Shown piece by piece: positions 15,514 to 23,114 of a DNA stretch of 64,000 nucleotides. The notes under the pieces were generated by a model that was given only the letters and a program-made list of their open reading frames with translations, made no database searches and was not told the origin of the DNA. Origin of the DNA: Spirochaetota bacterium (GTDB taxonomy: Bacteria; Spirochaetota; UBA4802; UBA5550); contig JAGNKX010000019.1 of the NCBI GenBank assembly GCA_017999915.1, forward strand, positions 1 through 64,000. Direction: 5' to 3'. Both the position numbers and the translations under genes were made by a program. Position 1 is the first letter of the stretch. Each line of letters begins with the position of its first letter.

Positions 15514-16432
15514 GTTAGTATTCAAGCCTGGCGAGATCCGCCAGATGAACATGCCCAAGCAGATAGAGTTGCCGTCGAAGTACCAGAAGAACCTGATCGA
15601 GACGGAGGACTTCAAGGAGTTCGAGGTCGACGACGAGGGCAACCCGATAGACGTTTACCAGGGGCCGTCCATCGAGGAGATGGAAGCCGAGCTCGAGCGC
15701 TACCGCCGGGAGACCGAGGAAGAAGTCAAGGACATGCTCGAGCAGGCCCGCGCGCGGGCCAAGCAGATAGAGGAGGAGGGCCGCCAGGCCGCGTTCAACG
15801 AGCTCCAGTCGTCGAAGGAGCAGATCAACCTGGAGATGGAGCGCCTCAAGGTCGAGTCGGAGCGCGAGATAGAGCGCGGCAAGTTCGAGGCCGAGAAGAT
15901 GATCAAGGAGGCAGAGCTCAAGGTCTCCGAGATCGAGCACGAGGCGTACAAGAAAGGATACGACGCCGGCCGCGAGGAAGGTTACAAGGAAGGCCAGGCT
16001 GAGGTCATGCGCCTCATCGACCGCCTCGGCACCATCGTGTCGACCGCTGTCGACATCCGGGATGATATCATCAAGTCCTCCGAGAAGCTCATGACGGAGA
16101 TGATCCTCATGATAGCGCGGAAGGTCATCAAGGACGAGATCGTGGAGCGCCGCGAGGTCGTCATCAACAATATCAAAGAAGCGATCAAGCGCGTCAAGGA
16201 CCGCGACCGGATCGACATCCGGGTCAACTTCGCCGACCTGGACATGACCACGGCCCACAAGGACGAGCTGATCAAGATGATGGAATCGTTGAAGAAGGTC
16301 AATATATACGAGGATTCGCGGGTGGAGCGCGGCGGCTGCATCATCGAGACGGACGTCGGCGCCATCGACGCGAAGATCTCGACGCAGCTTGACGCGATCG
16401 AAGAAGCGATCAGGAGCACGACGGCGATATAA
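15506..16432 (+). CDS. fliH: Flagellar assembly protein FliH (TTG start)
   Basis: 308 residues from a TTG at 15506. This start is chosen because AGGAGG (15494-15499) lies 6 bases before it and because it gives an N-terminus SKLVFKPGEI similar to spirochaete FliH; a GTG at 15491 is the only upstream alternative. It overlaps the end of fliG by 8 bases. The middle is a long charged helix (about 45-170), and the C-terminal domain (KKGYDAGREEGYKEGQAEVM onward) is the V-ATPase-E-like part. FliH dimers bind and restrain the export ATPase FliI, encoded next, and help dock it at the export gate. Confidence 0.93.
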   Translation: MSKLVFKPGEIRQMNMPKQIELPSKYQKNLIETEDFKEFEVDDEGNPIDVYQGPSIEEMEAELERYRRETEEEVKDMLEQARARAKQIEEEGRQAAFNELQSSKEQINLEMERLKVESEREIERGKFEAEKMIKEAELKVSEIEHEAYKKGYDAGREEGYKEGQAEVMRLIDRLGTIVSTAVDIRDDIIKSSEKLMTEMILMIARKVIKDEIVERREVVINNIKEAIKRVKDRDRIDIRVNFADLDMTTAHKDELIKMMESLKKVNIYEDSRVERGGCIIETDVGAIDAKISTQLDAIEEAIRSTTAI

Positions 16433-16440
16433 GCAGATGT

Positions 16441-16566
16441 CCCCCCTCCCTTGATGGGAGGGGCAGGGGGAGGGTGCAGGCATCCTCCCCAAAATAATGG
16501 AGCATTATGAGACATAACGCAAATATCATCACCCCCACCCCGACCCTCCCCCCTCAAGGGGGAGGG
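16441..16566. repeat. Large imperfect palindrome in the fliH-fliI gap
   Basis: The left arm from 16441 (CCCTCCCTTGATGGGAGGGG) and the right arm ending 16566 (CCCTCAAGGGGGAGGG) are inverted copies, with the same GGGGGAGGGTG and CACCCCC inner edges as at 14241-14345. Second full copy of the family inside the flagellar operon. Confidence 0.75.
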
Positions 16567-16590
16567 AGGCATAGATAGGCATAGTGCGGC

Positions 16591-17991
16591 ATGATACGGA
16601 TACTCCCACATGAAAAGATCGATATCCTGTCCAAGTACAAGGATATCATCGAGGACCTGGAGCTCATCAAGTGCACCGGCAAGGTGGAGCGCGTGGTGGG
16701 CCTCACCATCGAGTCGATCGGCCCCGATGTGGAATACGGGGAGCTCTGCAAGATCAGGCTCGACCGCGGCGGGTATCTCTTCGCGGAGGTCGTCGGGTTC
16801 AACAAGAACCGCGTGATCCTCATGCCCATCGGCGACATGAAGGGGATCGTGCCGGGCGCCGATGTCATAGCGGCGGGAACGGCGCTCATGGTGCCGGTGG
16901 GAGAGGAGCTTCTCGGAAGGGTCATATCAGGCGTGGGCGTTCCCCTGGACGGGAAGGGCGATATCTACACGAAGAAGCGGTACCCGGTCACCGCGGAGCC
17001 GATCAATCCCCTCGAGCGCACGGTTATTGACCGGCCCCTTTCCGTGGGGGTCAGGGCCATCGACGGCCTCAACACCGTGGGACGGGGACAGCGCATCGGC
17101 ATCTTCTCCGGTTCAGGGGTCGGAAAGTCGACCCTCATCGCCATGATCTCGCGCTACACCGACGCCGATGTTAATGTGGTGGCACTCATCGGGGAGCGCG
17201 GCCGCGAGGTGAAGGATTTCGTCGAGAAGGAGCTCGGCCCGGAGGGGCTGCGCAAGTCCGTGGTGGTGGTGGCTACGTCCAATCAGCCGGCAATGATGCG
17301 CATCCGCGGCGCCTACCTGGCCCACGCCATCGCCGAGTATTTCCGGGACCAGGGGAAGCACGTCAACCTGATGATGGATTCGATCACCCGTTTCAGCATG
17401 GCCCAGCGTGAAGTGGGCATCGCCGCCGGCGAGCCGTCGTCGATGCGCGGCTATCCGCCGTCGACCTTTTCGCTCATGGCGAAGATAATGGAACGGGCCG
17501 GCACCATCGCAACCGGCGGCAGCATCACCGGTTTCTACTCAGTCCTGGTCGAGGCGGACGACATGAACGAGCCGATCGCCGACCACGCTCGGAGCATCCT
17601 GGATGGCCACATCGTGCTGGAGCGTCGCCTGGCCCACAAGGGGCATTACCCGGCCATCGACGTGCTCCAGTCCATATCCCGGTGCATGAAGGACGTGGTC
17701 ACGCCGGAGCACAACGCTGCGGCCAACAAGTTCAGGGAGCTCCTGGCTGCCTACACCGAGCACGAGGACGAGATCAGCCTCGGCGCCTACGCGCGGGGAT
17801 CGGTTCCGGCCGTGGACCGGGCCCTGGAGATGATGGACCAGATGAACGCGTTCCTCCGCCAGGGAATCTATGAGCAGGACTATCTGGAGGATATTAAAAA
17901 AAGACTGATAGATATGTTCGCGGAGCGCAGGGGACCGGTAAGGCCGGACATCGTGGCCAGGACCCCGGCCTTTGCGAGGATCGTGAGGTGA
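16591..17991 (+). CDS. fliI: Flagellum-specific export ATPase FliI
   Basis: 466 residues. The Walker A loop is FSGSGVGKSTLIAM (near residue 175); ERGREVKDFVE, LMMDSITRFSMAQREVG and GEPSSMRGYPPSTFSLMAKI are the F1-beta/FliI signatures. It hydrolyses ATP to unload and unfold export substrates with FliH and FliJ. No strong ribosome binding site is visible before ATG 16591, possibly because the palindromic element ends only 24 bases upstream. Translation may depend on that structure. Next gene fliJ follows after another repeat element. Confidence 0.97.
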   Translation: MIRILPHEKIDILSKYKDIIEDLELIKCTGKVERVVGLTIESIGPDVEYGELCKIRLDRGGYLFAEVVGFNKNRVILMPIGDMKGIVPGADVIAAGTALMVPVGEELLGRVISGVGVPLDGKGDIYTKKRYPVTAEPINPLERTVIDRPLSVGVRAIDGLNTVGRGQRIGIFSGSGVGKSTLIAMISRYTDADVNVVALIGERGREVKDFVEKELGPEGLRKSVVVVATSNQPAMMRIRGAYLAHAIAEYFRDQGKHVNLMMDSITRFSMAQREVGIAAGEPSSMRGYPPSTFSLMAKIMERAGTIATGGSITGFYSVLVEADDMNEPIADHARSILDGHIVLERRLAHKGHYPAIDVLQSISRCMKDVVTPEHNAAANKFRELLAAYTEHEDEISLGAYARGSVPAVDRALEMMDQMNAFLRQGIYEQDYLEDIKKRLIDMFAERRGPVRPDIVARTPAFARIVR

Positions 17992-18008
17992 TCTGCAAGA
18001 CGCGATAA

Positions 18009-18143
18009 CCCCTCATCCCCCGGCCCCTTCTCCCATTGAGAATTGACGAAAGGAGAAGGGGATCGAGGTGAAAGAGATGACTCGGAAACCCTCTCCTTTT
18101 TTCCAAGCTGAATGGGAGAGGGTGCGCGGAGCGCGGGTGAGGG
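18009..18143. repeat. 135-bp double-hairpin element in the fliI-fliJ gap
   Basis: It begins CCCTCATCCCCCGGCCCC and ends GCGCGGGTGAGGG. One hairpin is built on CCCCTTCTCCCATTGAG and GGAGAAGGGG, a second on CCCTCTCCTTTTTTCC and GGGAGAGGG. A second copy in the opposite orientation, enlarged by an internal segment, lies at 21965-22158. Confidence 0.78.
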
Positions 18144-18158
18144 ATAAAGGAGATTCCA

Positions 18159-18617
18159 ATGAAAAAATTCAAGTTCAAGCTCCAGACCCTTCTCGACATA
18201 CGTGAAGCGCGGGAGCGCGAGATACAGTACGAGCTGGCGAGGATCATAAGCCTGCAGAACCGGGAGCGCGAAAAGCAGGCCGAGCTGCGACGCCGAATCG
18301 ACGAGCAGAAGGCCTTTTTCGGCGAAAAGCTGAGGCGGGGCGCCTATTCCTCCAGCGAGGCGCTCCTGTTCGAGCGCTTCGTCGATGTGTCCCTCCGGGC
18401 CATCGATACCGCCGAGGAGCGGATCAAAAGCATGGAGCCCCAGATACAGGAGGTGCGGACGCGGCTGGTCGAAGCGTCGCGGGCGCGCAAGGTCGTTGAA
18501 AAGCTCCGGGAGCGCAAGCGGGCCCAGCACGCCTACGAGGTGAACCGTGAGCTCAACAAGGAGAACGACGAAACGAACCAGAAAATTTACGCAATGCGTA
18601 AAAAGGAAACAGCGTAG
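18159..18617 (+). CDS. fliJ: Flagellar export chaperone FliJ
   Basis: 152 residues, almost entirely a charged antiparallel coiled coil. It begins KKFKFKLQTLLDIREAREREIQ, the standard FliJ opening. FliJ is the central stalk of the FliH-FliI export ATPase and shuttles chaperones. AAAGGAGATTCCA precedes the ATG. The corresponding gene in Borrelia is called flbA. Identity rests on context and pattern, since FliJ sequences are weakly conserved. Confidence 0.88.
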   Translation: MKKFKFKLQTLLDIREAREREIQYELARIISLQNREREKQAELRRRIDEQKAFFGEKLRRGAYSSSEALLFERFVDVSLRAIDTAEERIKSMEPQIQEVRTRLVEASRARKVVEKLRERKRAQHAYEVNRELNKENDETNQKIYAMRKKETA

Positions 18618-18623
18618 GACGCC

Positions 18624-19217
18624 ATGATCGACAACATGTACACCGTCATGAAGCGCATCAACGAGATCAGGGGCCGTTTCGGCCTGAATCGACGGCAGGA
18701 TACGACGCCGGTCGGAACGCAGCCGGGCCGCCAGAGCTACCAGGAATTCCAGAAAAGGGCCATGGCCGCCAGTGACAGCGGCGGGATCACGGCTGCTGAC
18801 AGCGCCATCGCGGGGATCAAGGGAAATAGCGTGGAGGAGATACGGAAGATCGCCGATTTCTACGCGGCCAAGAAGCTGGTGCCGCCGGCGCTGGTGAAGG
18901 CCGTCATCGAGGCGGAATCAAATTTCAATCCCAACGCCGTGTCGCCCAAGGGAGCCAAGGGGCTGATGCAGCTCATGCCGTCGGTCATACGTGACCTGGG
19001 TGTCGGGGATCCCTTTGACCCCGGTGAAAATATTGAGGCCGGCGTCTCCCTTTTAAAGGATCTCCTCAAGGAGTATAACGGCGACTATACCAAGGCGCTG
19101 GCCGCGTACAATGCCGGGCGACGCGCCGTGAATGAAAAAGGCGGGGTTCCGGATATACCGGAAACCCGCGAATACGTGAAAAAGGTCATAAACGCGTACG
19201 TAAAGAACAGCCAGTGA
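18624..19217 (+). CDS. Lytic transglycosylase (SLT domain) in the flagellar operon
   Basis: 197 residues. A variable N-terminus of about 70 residues without a clear signal peptide precedes an SLT/goose-lysozyme-like domain. VKAVIEAESNFNPNAVSPKG holds the catalytic Glu (IEAES), AKGLMQLMPSVIRDLG is the second family motif, and YTKALAAYNAGRRAV the third. It should cut glycan strands of peptidoglycan to let the rod through, the role FlgJ has elsewhere. It starts 6 bases after fliJ, so it is clearly part of the operon. Export may use the flagellar apparatus, since no signal peptide is seen. Confidence 0.9.
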   Translation: MIDNMYTVMKRINEIRGRFGLNRRQDTTPVGTQPGRQSYQEFQKRAMAASDSGGITAADSAIAGIKGNSVEEIRKIADFYAAKKLVPPALVKAVIEAESNFNPNAVSPKGAKGLMQLMPSVIRDLGVGDPFDPGENIEAGVSLLKDLLKEYNGDYTKALAAYNAGRRAVNEKGGVPDIPETREYVKKVINAYVKNSQ

Positions 19218-19238
19218 AGCGTAGATAGGAGGACATAA

Positions 19239-19844
19239 ATGAGAAACATATCCAACAGAGCGAAAATCATGTACCTGCTTCTGCTGATCCTGTTCATTTC
19301 GGCATGTGGCGTTTTCTGGATGGATTACATAGGACTTTTTAATATTTCGGGATACGTGAACCGCTTCAAGGGCGAGCCGCCCCTGGTGACCGAGGCAAAG
19401 GACGACGAGCCGTCGCTGGTGGAGCGGGAGGAATTCGAAAAGGAAAAGCAGAAGCTATCGGAGCGGATCGAGGACCTGGACAAACGCGAGGCCCTGATCG
19501 CCGAGAAGGAAAAAGAGATTGATTCCATGAAGGAAAAGATGGAGGAGATGCGCAAGGGCGTTGACCTGGAGAAAAAGAAGCTGGACCAGGAGAAGACCCG
19601 GTATTCCGGCTACAAGAAGAACGTAAAGGTCCTGGCTAACAAGATGATCAACATGCCGCCTGAAAGCTCGGTGGATATCATGCTCAACTGGGAGGATCCC
19701 CTCATTATAGACGTGCTCAGGCAGATTGACGCAGACGCCCTGGACGTGGGCCGGACAAGCATCACGCCCTATATCATCCAGCTCATGTCCGCGAAAAAGG
19801 CCGAGCGGGCCAGCCGCATCATGTACCTCATGACGCAGATTTGA
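19239..19844 (+). CDS. flbB: FlbB/MotE-like periplasmic flagellar collar protein
   Basis: 201 residues. One N-terminal membrane segment (about 9-28, IMYLLLLILFISACGVFWMD) is followed by a charged coiled coil (about 60-135). The C-terminal domain resembles the MgtE N-terminal fold shared with MotE (MPPESSVDIMLNWEDPLIID, then YIIQLMSAKKAERASRIMYL). In Borrelia the gene after the FliJ equivalent is flbB, about 205 residues, needed for the periplasmic collar and stator assembly. Length, layout and position agree. TAGGAGGACATAA precedes the ATG. Last gene of the operon: a terminator follows, so flgD, flgE, motA and motB must lie elsewhere. Confidence 0.8.
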   Translation: MRNISNRAKIMYLLLLILFISACGVFWMDYIGLFNISGYVNRFKGEPPLVTEAKDDEPSLVEREEFEKEKQKLSERIEDLDKREALIAEKEKEIDSMKEKMEEMRKGVDLEKKKLDQEKTRYSGYKKNVKVLANKMINMPPESSVDIMLNWEDPLIIDVLRQIDADALDVGRTSITPYIIQLMSAKKAERASRIMYLMTQI

Positions 19845-19873
19845 TCCTCATCCAACGGCGGATCTTGCAATTT

Positions 19874-19904
19874 AAAAGGGCGATTGTGAAACCGCCCTTT
19901 TTTA
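19874..19904 (+). terminator. Terminator of the flagellar operon
   Basis: AAAAGGGCG and CGCCCTTTT form a stem around a 10-base loop (19874-19901), followed by more T. It lies 30 bases after the flbB-like gene. Confidence 0.88.
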
Positions 19905-19958
19905 TTGCCCTGGGACAGGAATGGCTTCGGGCATCCGGAACAATTAAGAAATAAAAAC

Positions 19959-19987
19959 TTGACAACTGGCCAATTCAATTTTTTACT
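19959..19987 (+). promoter_or_regulatory. Sigma-70-type promoter of the diguanylate cyclase gene
   Basis: TTGACA at 19959-19964, a 17-base spacer, and TTTACT at 19982-19987; TACTAT two bases further is an alternative -10. It lies between the flagellar terminator and the GGDEF gene. Confidence 0.6.
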
Positions 19988-20041
19988 ATGAGCAATCGTT
20001 TGGGTCACCGGTTCAGCCCGGATGGGCGGTGAAACGGCCCG

Positions 20042-20875
20042 GTGTCTTCAACAAGGGGGGCGCAACAACAACTTACGACAGGCAGCGGTATGGGCGGCAA
20101 AGAAGATCAAGACGAGAAAGAACGGGAACTGGGCAGTTTCGATTTAAACGTCATCAATATCATGACACATCTGTACAAGAGCGGTGCCGTTGATGATGAC
20201 GTGATGGAAACCCTGCGGATGCTCAATTTTGAATATCACACCCTCCTTGACAAGAACAGCATCCTCGAAGAAAAGGTCAATATAGACTGGAAGACCAATC
20301 TGCTGAAATACCGCGATGACTATCTCACCATGATCATTAAGTCCGCGTCACGGACCCTGGACACCGTTCCCAGCGACAAGTATAAAATAACCTACGTGCG
20401 TTTCGATATCGATAATTTCTCCAAGCTCAACAACCGCTTCGGCCATGACAAGGGAGATACTGTCCTCGTGGACCTGGCGGAGATACTGAAGGAGAACTCG
20501 CGCCCCACCGATTACCTGATCCGATTCGGGGGCGAGGAGTTCGACGTGATGCTTCCCTCGACCGACCTGAAGGGCGGGGTGACCTACCTCGACAAGATGT
20601 ACAGGAGCTTCAAGTCATTGAAGTACAACTTTGATAATAACGAAGTCCTCGTCACCGTCAGCGCCGGCCTGGCCGTGTTTTCCATGAACTTCGGCAAGCT
20701 CAGGCGCATCAAGACGGACAGTACTAAAGAGGAATATTTAAAGCTGCAGAAGGCCGCCGACGACGCCCTCTATGACGCCAAGCTGTCCGGCAAGAACCAG
20801 TACAAGATCTACAACGACAAGATCGACTACAAGGATATCCGCTCCAGGTACACGGATATAATCGGCCGCGCCTAA
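20042..20875 (+). CDS. Diguanylate cyclase (GGDEF domain)
   Basis: 277 residues. About 100 N-terminal residues of unknown type (no membrane segment) are followed by a GGDEF domain from about residue 110. The active-site motif reads RFGGEEFDVML. RPTD five residues earlier is an intact RxxD inhibitory site, so feedback by c-di-GMP is expected. It should join two GTP into c-di-GMP. The GTG at 20042 is the longest start; ATG at 20090 is an alternative, and neither has a strong ribosome site. It directly follows the flagellar operon and overlaps the convergent engB by 4 bases. The HD-GYP protein at 45299 is a possible opposing phosphodiesterase. Confidence 0.9.
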   Translation: MSSTRGAQQQLTTGSGMGGKEDQDEKERELGSFDLNVINIMTHLYKSGAVDDDVMETLRMLNFEYHTLLDKNSILEEKVNIDWKTNLLKYRDDYLTMIIKSASRTLDTVPSDKYKITYVRFDIDNFSKLNNRFGHDKGDTVLVDLAEILKENSRPTDYLIRFGGEEFDVMLPSTDLKGGVTYLDKMYRSFKSLKYNFDNNEVLVTVSAGLAVFSMNFGKLRRIKTDSTKEEYLKLQKAADDALYDAKLSGKNQYKIYNDKIDYKDIRSRYTDIIGRA

Positions 20876-21474
20876 TCCGCGGCGGTCGCCGCCGGCGCGG
20901 AGTATTCTCCGATCAGCCTCAGAATTTCCCTCCTGCCGTCGCCGCTTTTTGCCGAGCTCGTGAAGAGAGAATCCCGCGAAATGCCGAGGGTCTCGCTGAT
21001 CTGCCGGATGCGCTGGTCCCGCCGGCTCCGCGAGAGCTTGTCGCATTTCGTGAGGGTTATGGCGGCCGGGATCTCCCTCTGGGAAAGGAGGGAGAGTATT
21101 TCCACCTCGTAGTCGTCAGGGGTGCGCCTGATATCGATGAGGAGGAACGCAAGCCTCAGGTTCGACCGCGTCGCGATGTACTTCTTTATGAGGGGAAGAA
21201 AGGCCTTCTTCATCTCCAGGGGGACCTTGGCGTAGCCGAAGCCGGGCAGGTCCGCGATGGAGATCGCGTCGTTGAGAACAAAGAAATTGACTGTCTTGGT
21301 CACGCCCGGCCTGGACCCGGTCTTCACCAGGTCCTTCTTTTTCATCAGCATGTTGATAAGAGACGATTTTCCCACGTTGGACCGGCCCAGGAATGCGAAC
21401 TCCGGATAGGAATACCGGGGAAACTGCGATGGGACGCTGCAGCTTTTAAGGAAGTGTACGTCCTGGATCTTCAT
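20872..21474 (-). CDS. engB: Ribosome biogenesis GTP-binding protein EngB (YsxC/YihA)
   Basis: 200 residues, the usual length. The GTPase motifs are in order: G1 GRSNVGKSSL, G2/G3 region GVTKTVNFF and DLPGFGYAKV, G4 TKCD, G5 SSAKSG. The spacing and PGFGYAKVP are diagnostic of EngB. It is needed for assembly of the large ribosomal subunit. The stop overlaps the rimI-like gene start by 4 bases at the upstream side, so the two are co-translated. Confidence 0.96.
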   Translation of the reverse strand: MKIQDVHFLKSCSVPSQFPRYSYPEFAFLGRSNVGKSSLINMLMKKKDLVKTGSRPGVTKTVNFFVLNDAISIADLPGFGYAKVPLEMKKAFLPLIKKYIATRSNLRLAFLLIDIRRTPDDYEVEILSLLSQREIPAAITLTKCDKLSRSRRDQRIRQISETLGISRDSLFTSSAKSGDGRREILRLIGEYSAPAATAAD

Positions 21475-21911
21475 GGTTCAAGAACCCGTTCCATCAGTAT
21501 TGCGTCCACATTGTCATAATAACCGGCGCGGCGGCCCGTTTCAACGAAACCGTTTCTGCCGTAAAACATCCGGGCCGTATCATTGTGCTCGCTAACCTCG
21601 AGGACGATTTTCACCGGCCTGCGGGTTTCCCGCGTGTCGCTGACAATGCGGTCAAGGAGCCCCGTGGCCAGTCCCCGACGGCGTCGGTCCCTGCTGATGC
21701 CGATATCGTTGAGCTGTATCTCGTCGGCGACGATCCAGGCTACGGCAAAGCCGATAATAACGCCGCCGTCTTCCATGACATAGAACCGGGAAAAATTGAG
21801 GTCCAGCTCGTCGGCGAACTGCCGCCTGTTCCACCGGGCATGGCCATCCAGCTCGATGGCGCATACGGCGTCGAGATCGGCTTCAGCGGCTTTTCGTATT
21901 ATCAAATTCAT
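21471..21911 (-). CDS. rimI: GNAT acetyltransferase, RimI-like
   Basis: 146 residues from ATG 21911 (NLIIRKAAEADLDAVCAIEL). The reading frame extends to 21986, but its first residues fall next to and into the repeat element at 21965, so the internal ATG is preferred; no strong ribosome site decides. GNAT motifs: DIGISRDRRRRGLATGLLDR is the acetyl-CoA loop, and EVSEHNDTARMFYGRNGFVE the C-terminal signature of RimI. RimI acetylates the N-terminus of ribosomal protein S18; broader substrates are possible. Overlaps engB by 4 bases. Confidence 0.85.
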   Translation of the reverse strand: MNLIIRKAAEADLDAVCAIELDGHARWNRRQFADELDLNFSRFYVMEDGGVIIGFAVAWIVADEIQLNDIGISRDRRRRGLATGLLDRIVSDTRETRRPVKIVLEVSEHNDTARMFYGRNGFVETGRRAGYYDNVDAILMERVLEP

Positions 21912-21964
21912 TATTGAGTCCCGACATATAACATTTTTATATTCATTCATTTTAACAATAATTA

Positions 21965-22158
21965 CCCTCACCCGCGCTTTGCGCACGCAGAGCGCTTTTC
22001 GGCCGTCCTGGCCGCGCTCGGCACTGCGACCTCCTGTCGGGAGCCTCTCCCATTTAGCGTGGAAGAAAGGAGAGGGTTTATGTATGAGCGGCCTTTAATA
22101 TATCTCCCCTTCTCCTTTCTTCAATTTTCAATGGGAGAAGGGGACGGGGGATGAGGGG
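21965..22158. repeat. 194-bp double-hairpin element, inverted copy of 18009-18143
   Basis: Reverse complement of the element at 18009 over its ends and both hairpins: it starts CCCTCACCCGCGCTTTGCGC and ends GGGACGGGGGATGAGGGG. An extra segment of about 60 bases follows the left end. It fills the gap between the rimI-like and crotonase genes. Confidence 0.78.
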
Positions 22159-22193
22159 CAAAGCACATATATGCCGGGATGTGTGTGGTATTT

Positions 22194-22970
22194 CTACTTG
22201 TCCTTCGCCACCGGGTCGCGCTTTTCGAGAAAGGCGGCCACGCCTTCGCGCTTGTTTTCGGTTTCGCAGAGCATTCCAAAGGAGTCGCGCTCCAGCTTCA
22301 GGGCCGCGGCGAAATCCATGGTGACGCCCCTCCGGATGACATCCATTGCGATCTTGATGGCCGGCCTGCCGCGGAGCGCGATGACCGACGCCAGCTTCTT
22401 CGCCTCGTTCACGACTTCGCCCTTGGGGACGCAGCGGTTGACCAGGCCGTACTCGGCGGCCTGCCTGCCGCTGATGAAATTCCCGGAGAGGACGAGCTCG
22501 TAGGCGCGGCCGGTCCCGAAGAGCCGCGGCGCGCGCTGCGTGCCCCCGAAGCCGGGGATGATGCCGAGCTTGATCTCGGGGAGGCCCATCTGGGCCGTTT
22601 CGTCCACGAGGCGGATGTGGCAGGCCAGGGCCACCTCGGTGCCGCCGCCCAGGGCGTAGCCGTTGATGGCGGCGATAAAGGGCTTGTCCGCGTTCTCGAT
22701 GATGTTCAGAAGGTCCTGTCCCTGCTTTACCCAGTCGCTACCCGCCTGCTGCGTGTTAAGGTCGAGGAATTCGGGGATATCTGCGCCGGCGATAAAGGCC
22801 TTTCCCTCGCCGGTGAACACGACCACGCGGACCGCGTCATCCTTGATGGCCTTTTCCACGGCCTCCTTGATGTCCTTGATGACCTGCGTGCCGAGGGCGT
22901 TCATCGGCGGCTTGTTGATGACCATAAGGGCGACGCCCTGGCCGTCTACGGTATAAGTGCATGTTGACAT
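22194..22970 (-). CDS. Enoyl-CoA hydratase/isomerase (crotonase family)
   Basis: 258 residues, standard crotonase length. The first oxyanion-hole motif is FTGEGKAFIAGADIPEFLDL, the second YALGGGTEVALACHIRLVDE. GLPEIKLGIIPGFGGTQRAP carries the Glu used for hydration. It adds water to trans-2-enoyl-CoA giving (S)-3-hydroxyacyl-CoA, the opposite stereochemistry to the MaoC protein at 222. AAGGAGCCGATC precedes the ATG. Single gene with no clear operon partner. Confidence 0.93.
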   Translation of the reverse strand: MSTCTYTVDGQGVALMVINKPPMNALGTQVIKDIKEAVEKAIKDDAVRVVVFTGEGKAFIAGADIPEFLDLNTQQAGSDWVKQGQDLLNIIENADKPFIAAINGYALGGGTEVALACHIRLVDETAQMGLPEIKLGIIPGFGGTQRAPRLFGTGRAYELVLSGNFISGRQAAEYGLVNRCVPKGEVVNEAKKLASVIALRGRPAIKIAMDVIRRGVTMDFAAALKLERDSFGMLCETENKREGVAAFLEKRDPVAKDK

Positions 22971-23114
22971 GATCGGCTCCTTGTATGTGGTATTTGCTGT
23001 TCATCGCCGCTGGGGGATGAATCAAGTGATCCGGCGTAATGCAGAAAAGTCTTTGTTGATCGGCGATTTTTGTAAACAACTTTTTGATGCTTCGCCCCGG
23101 CAGGAGGGCGACAA

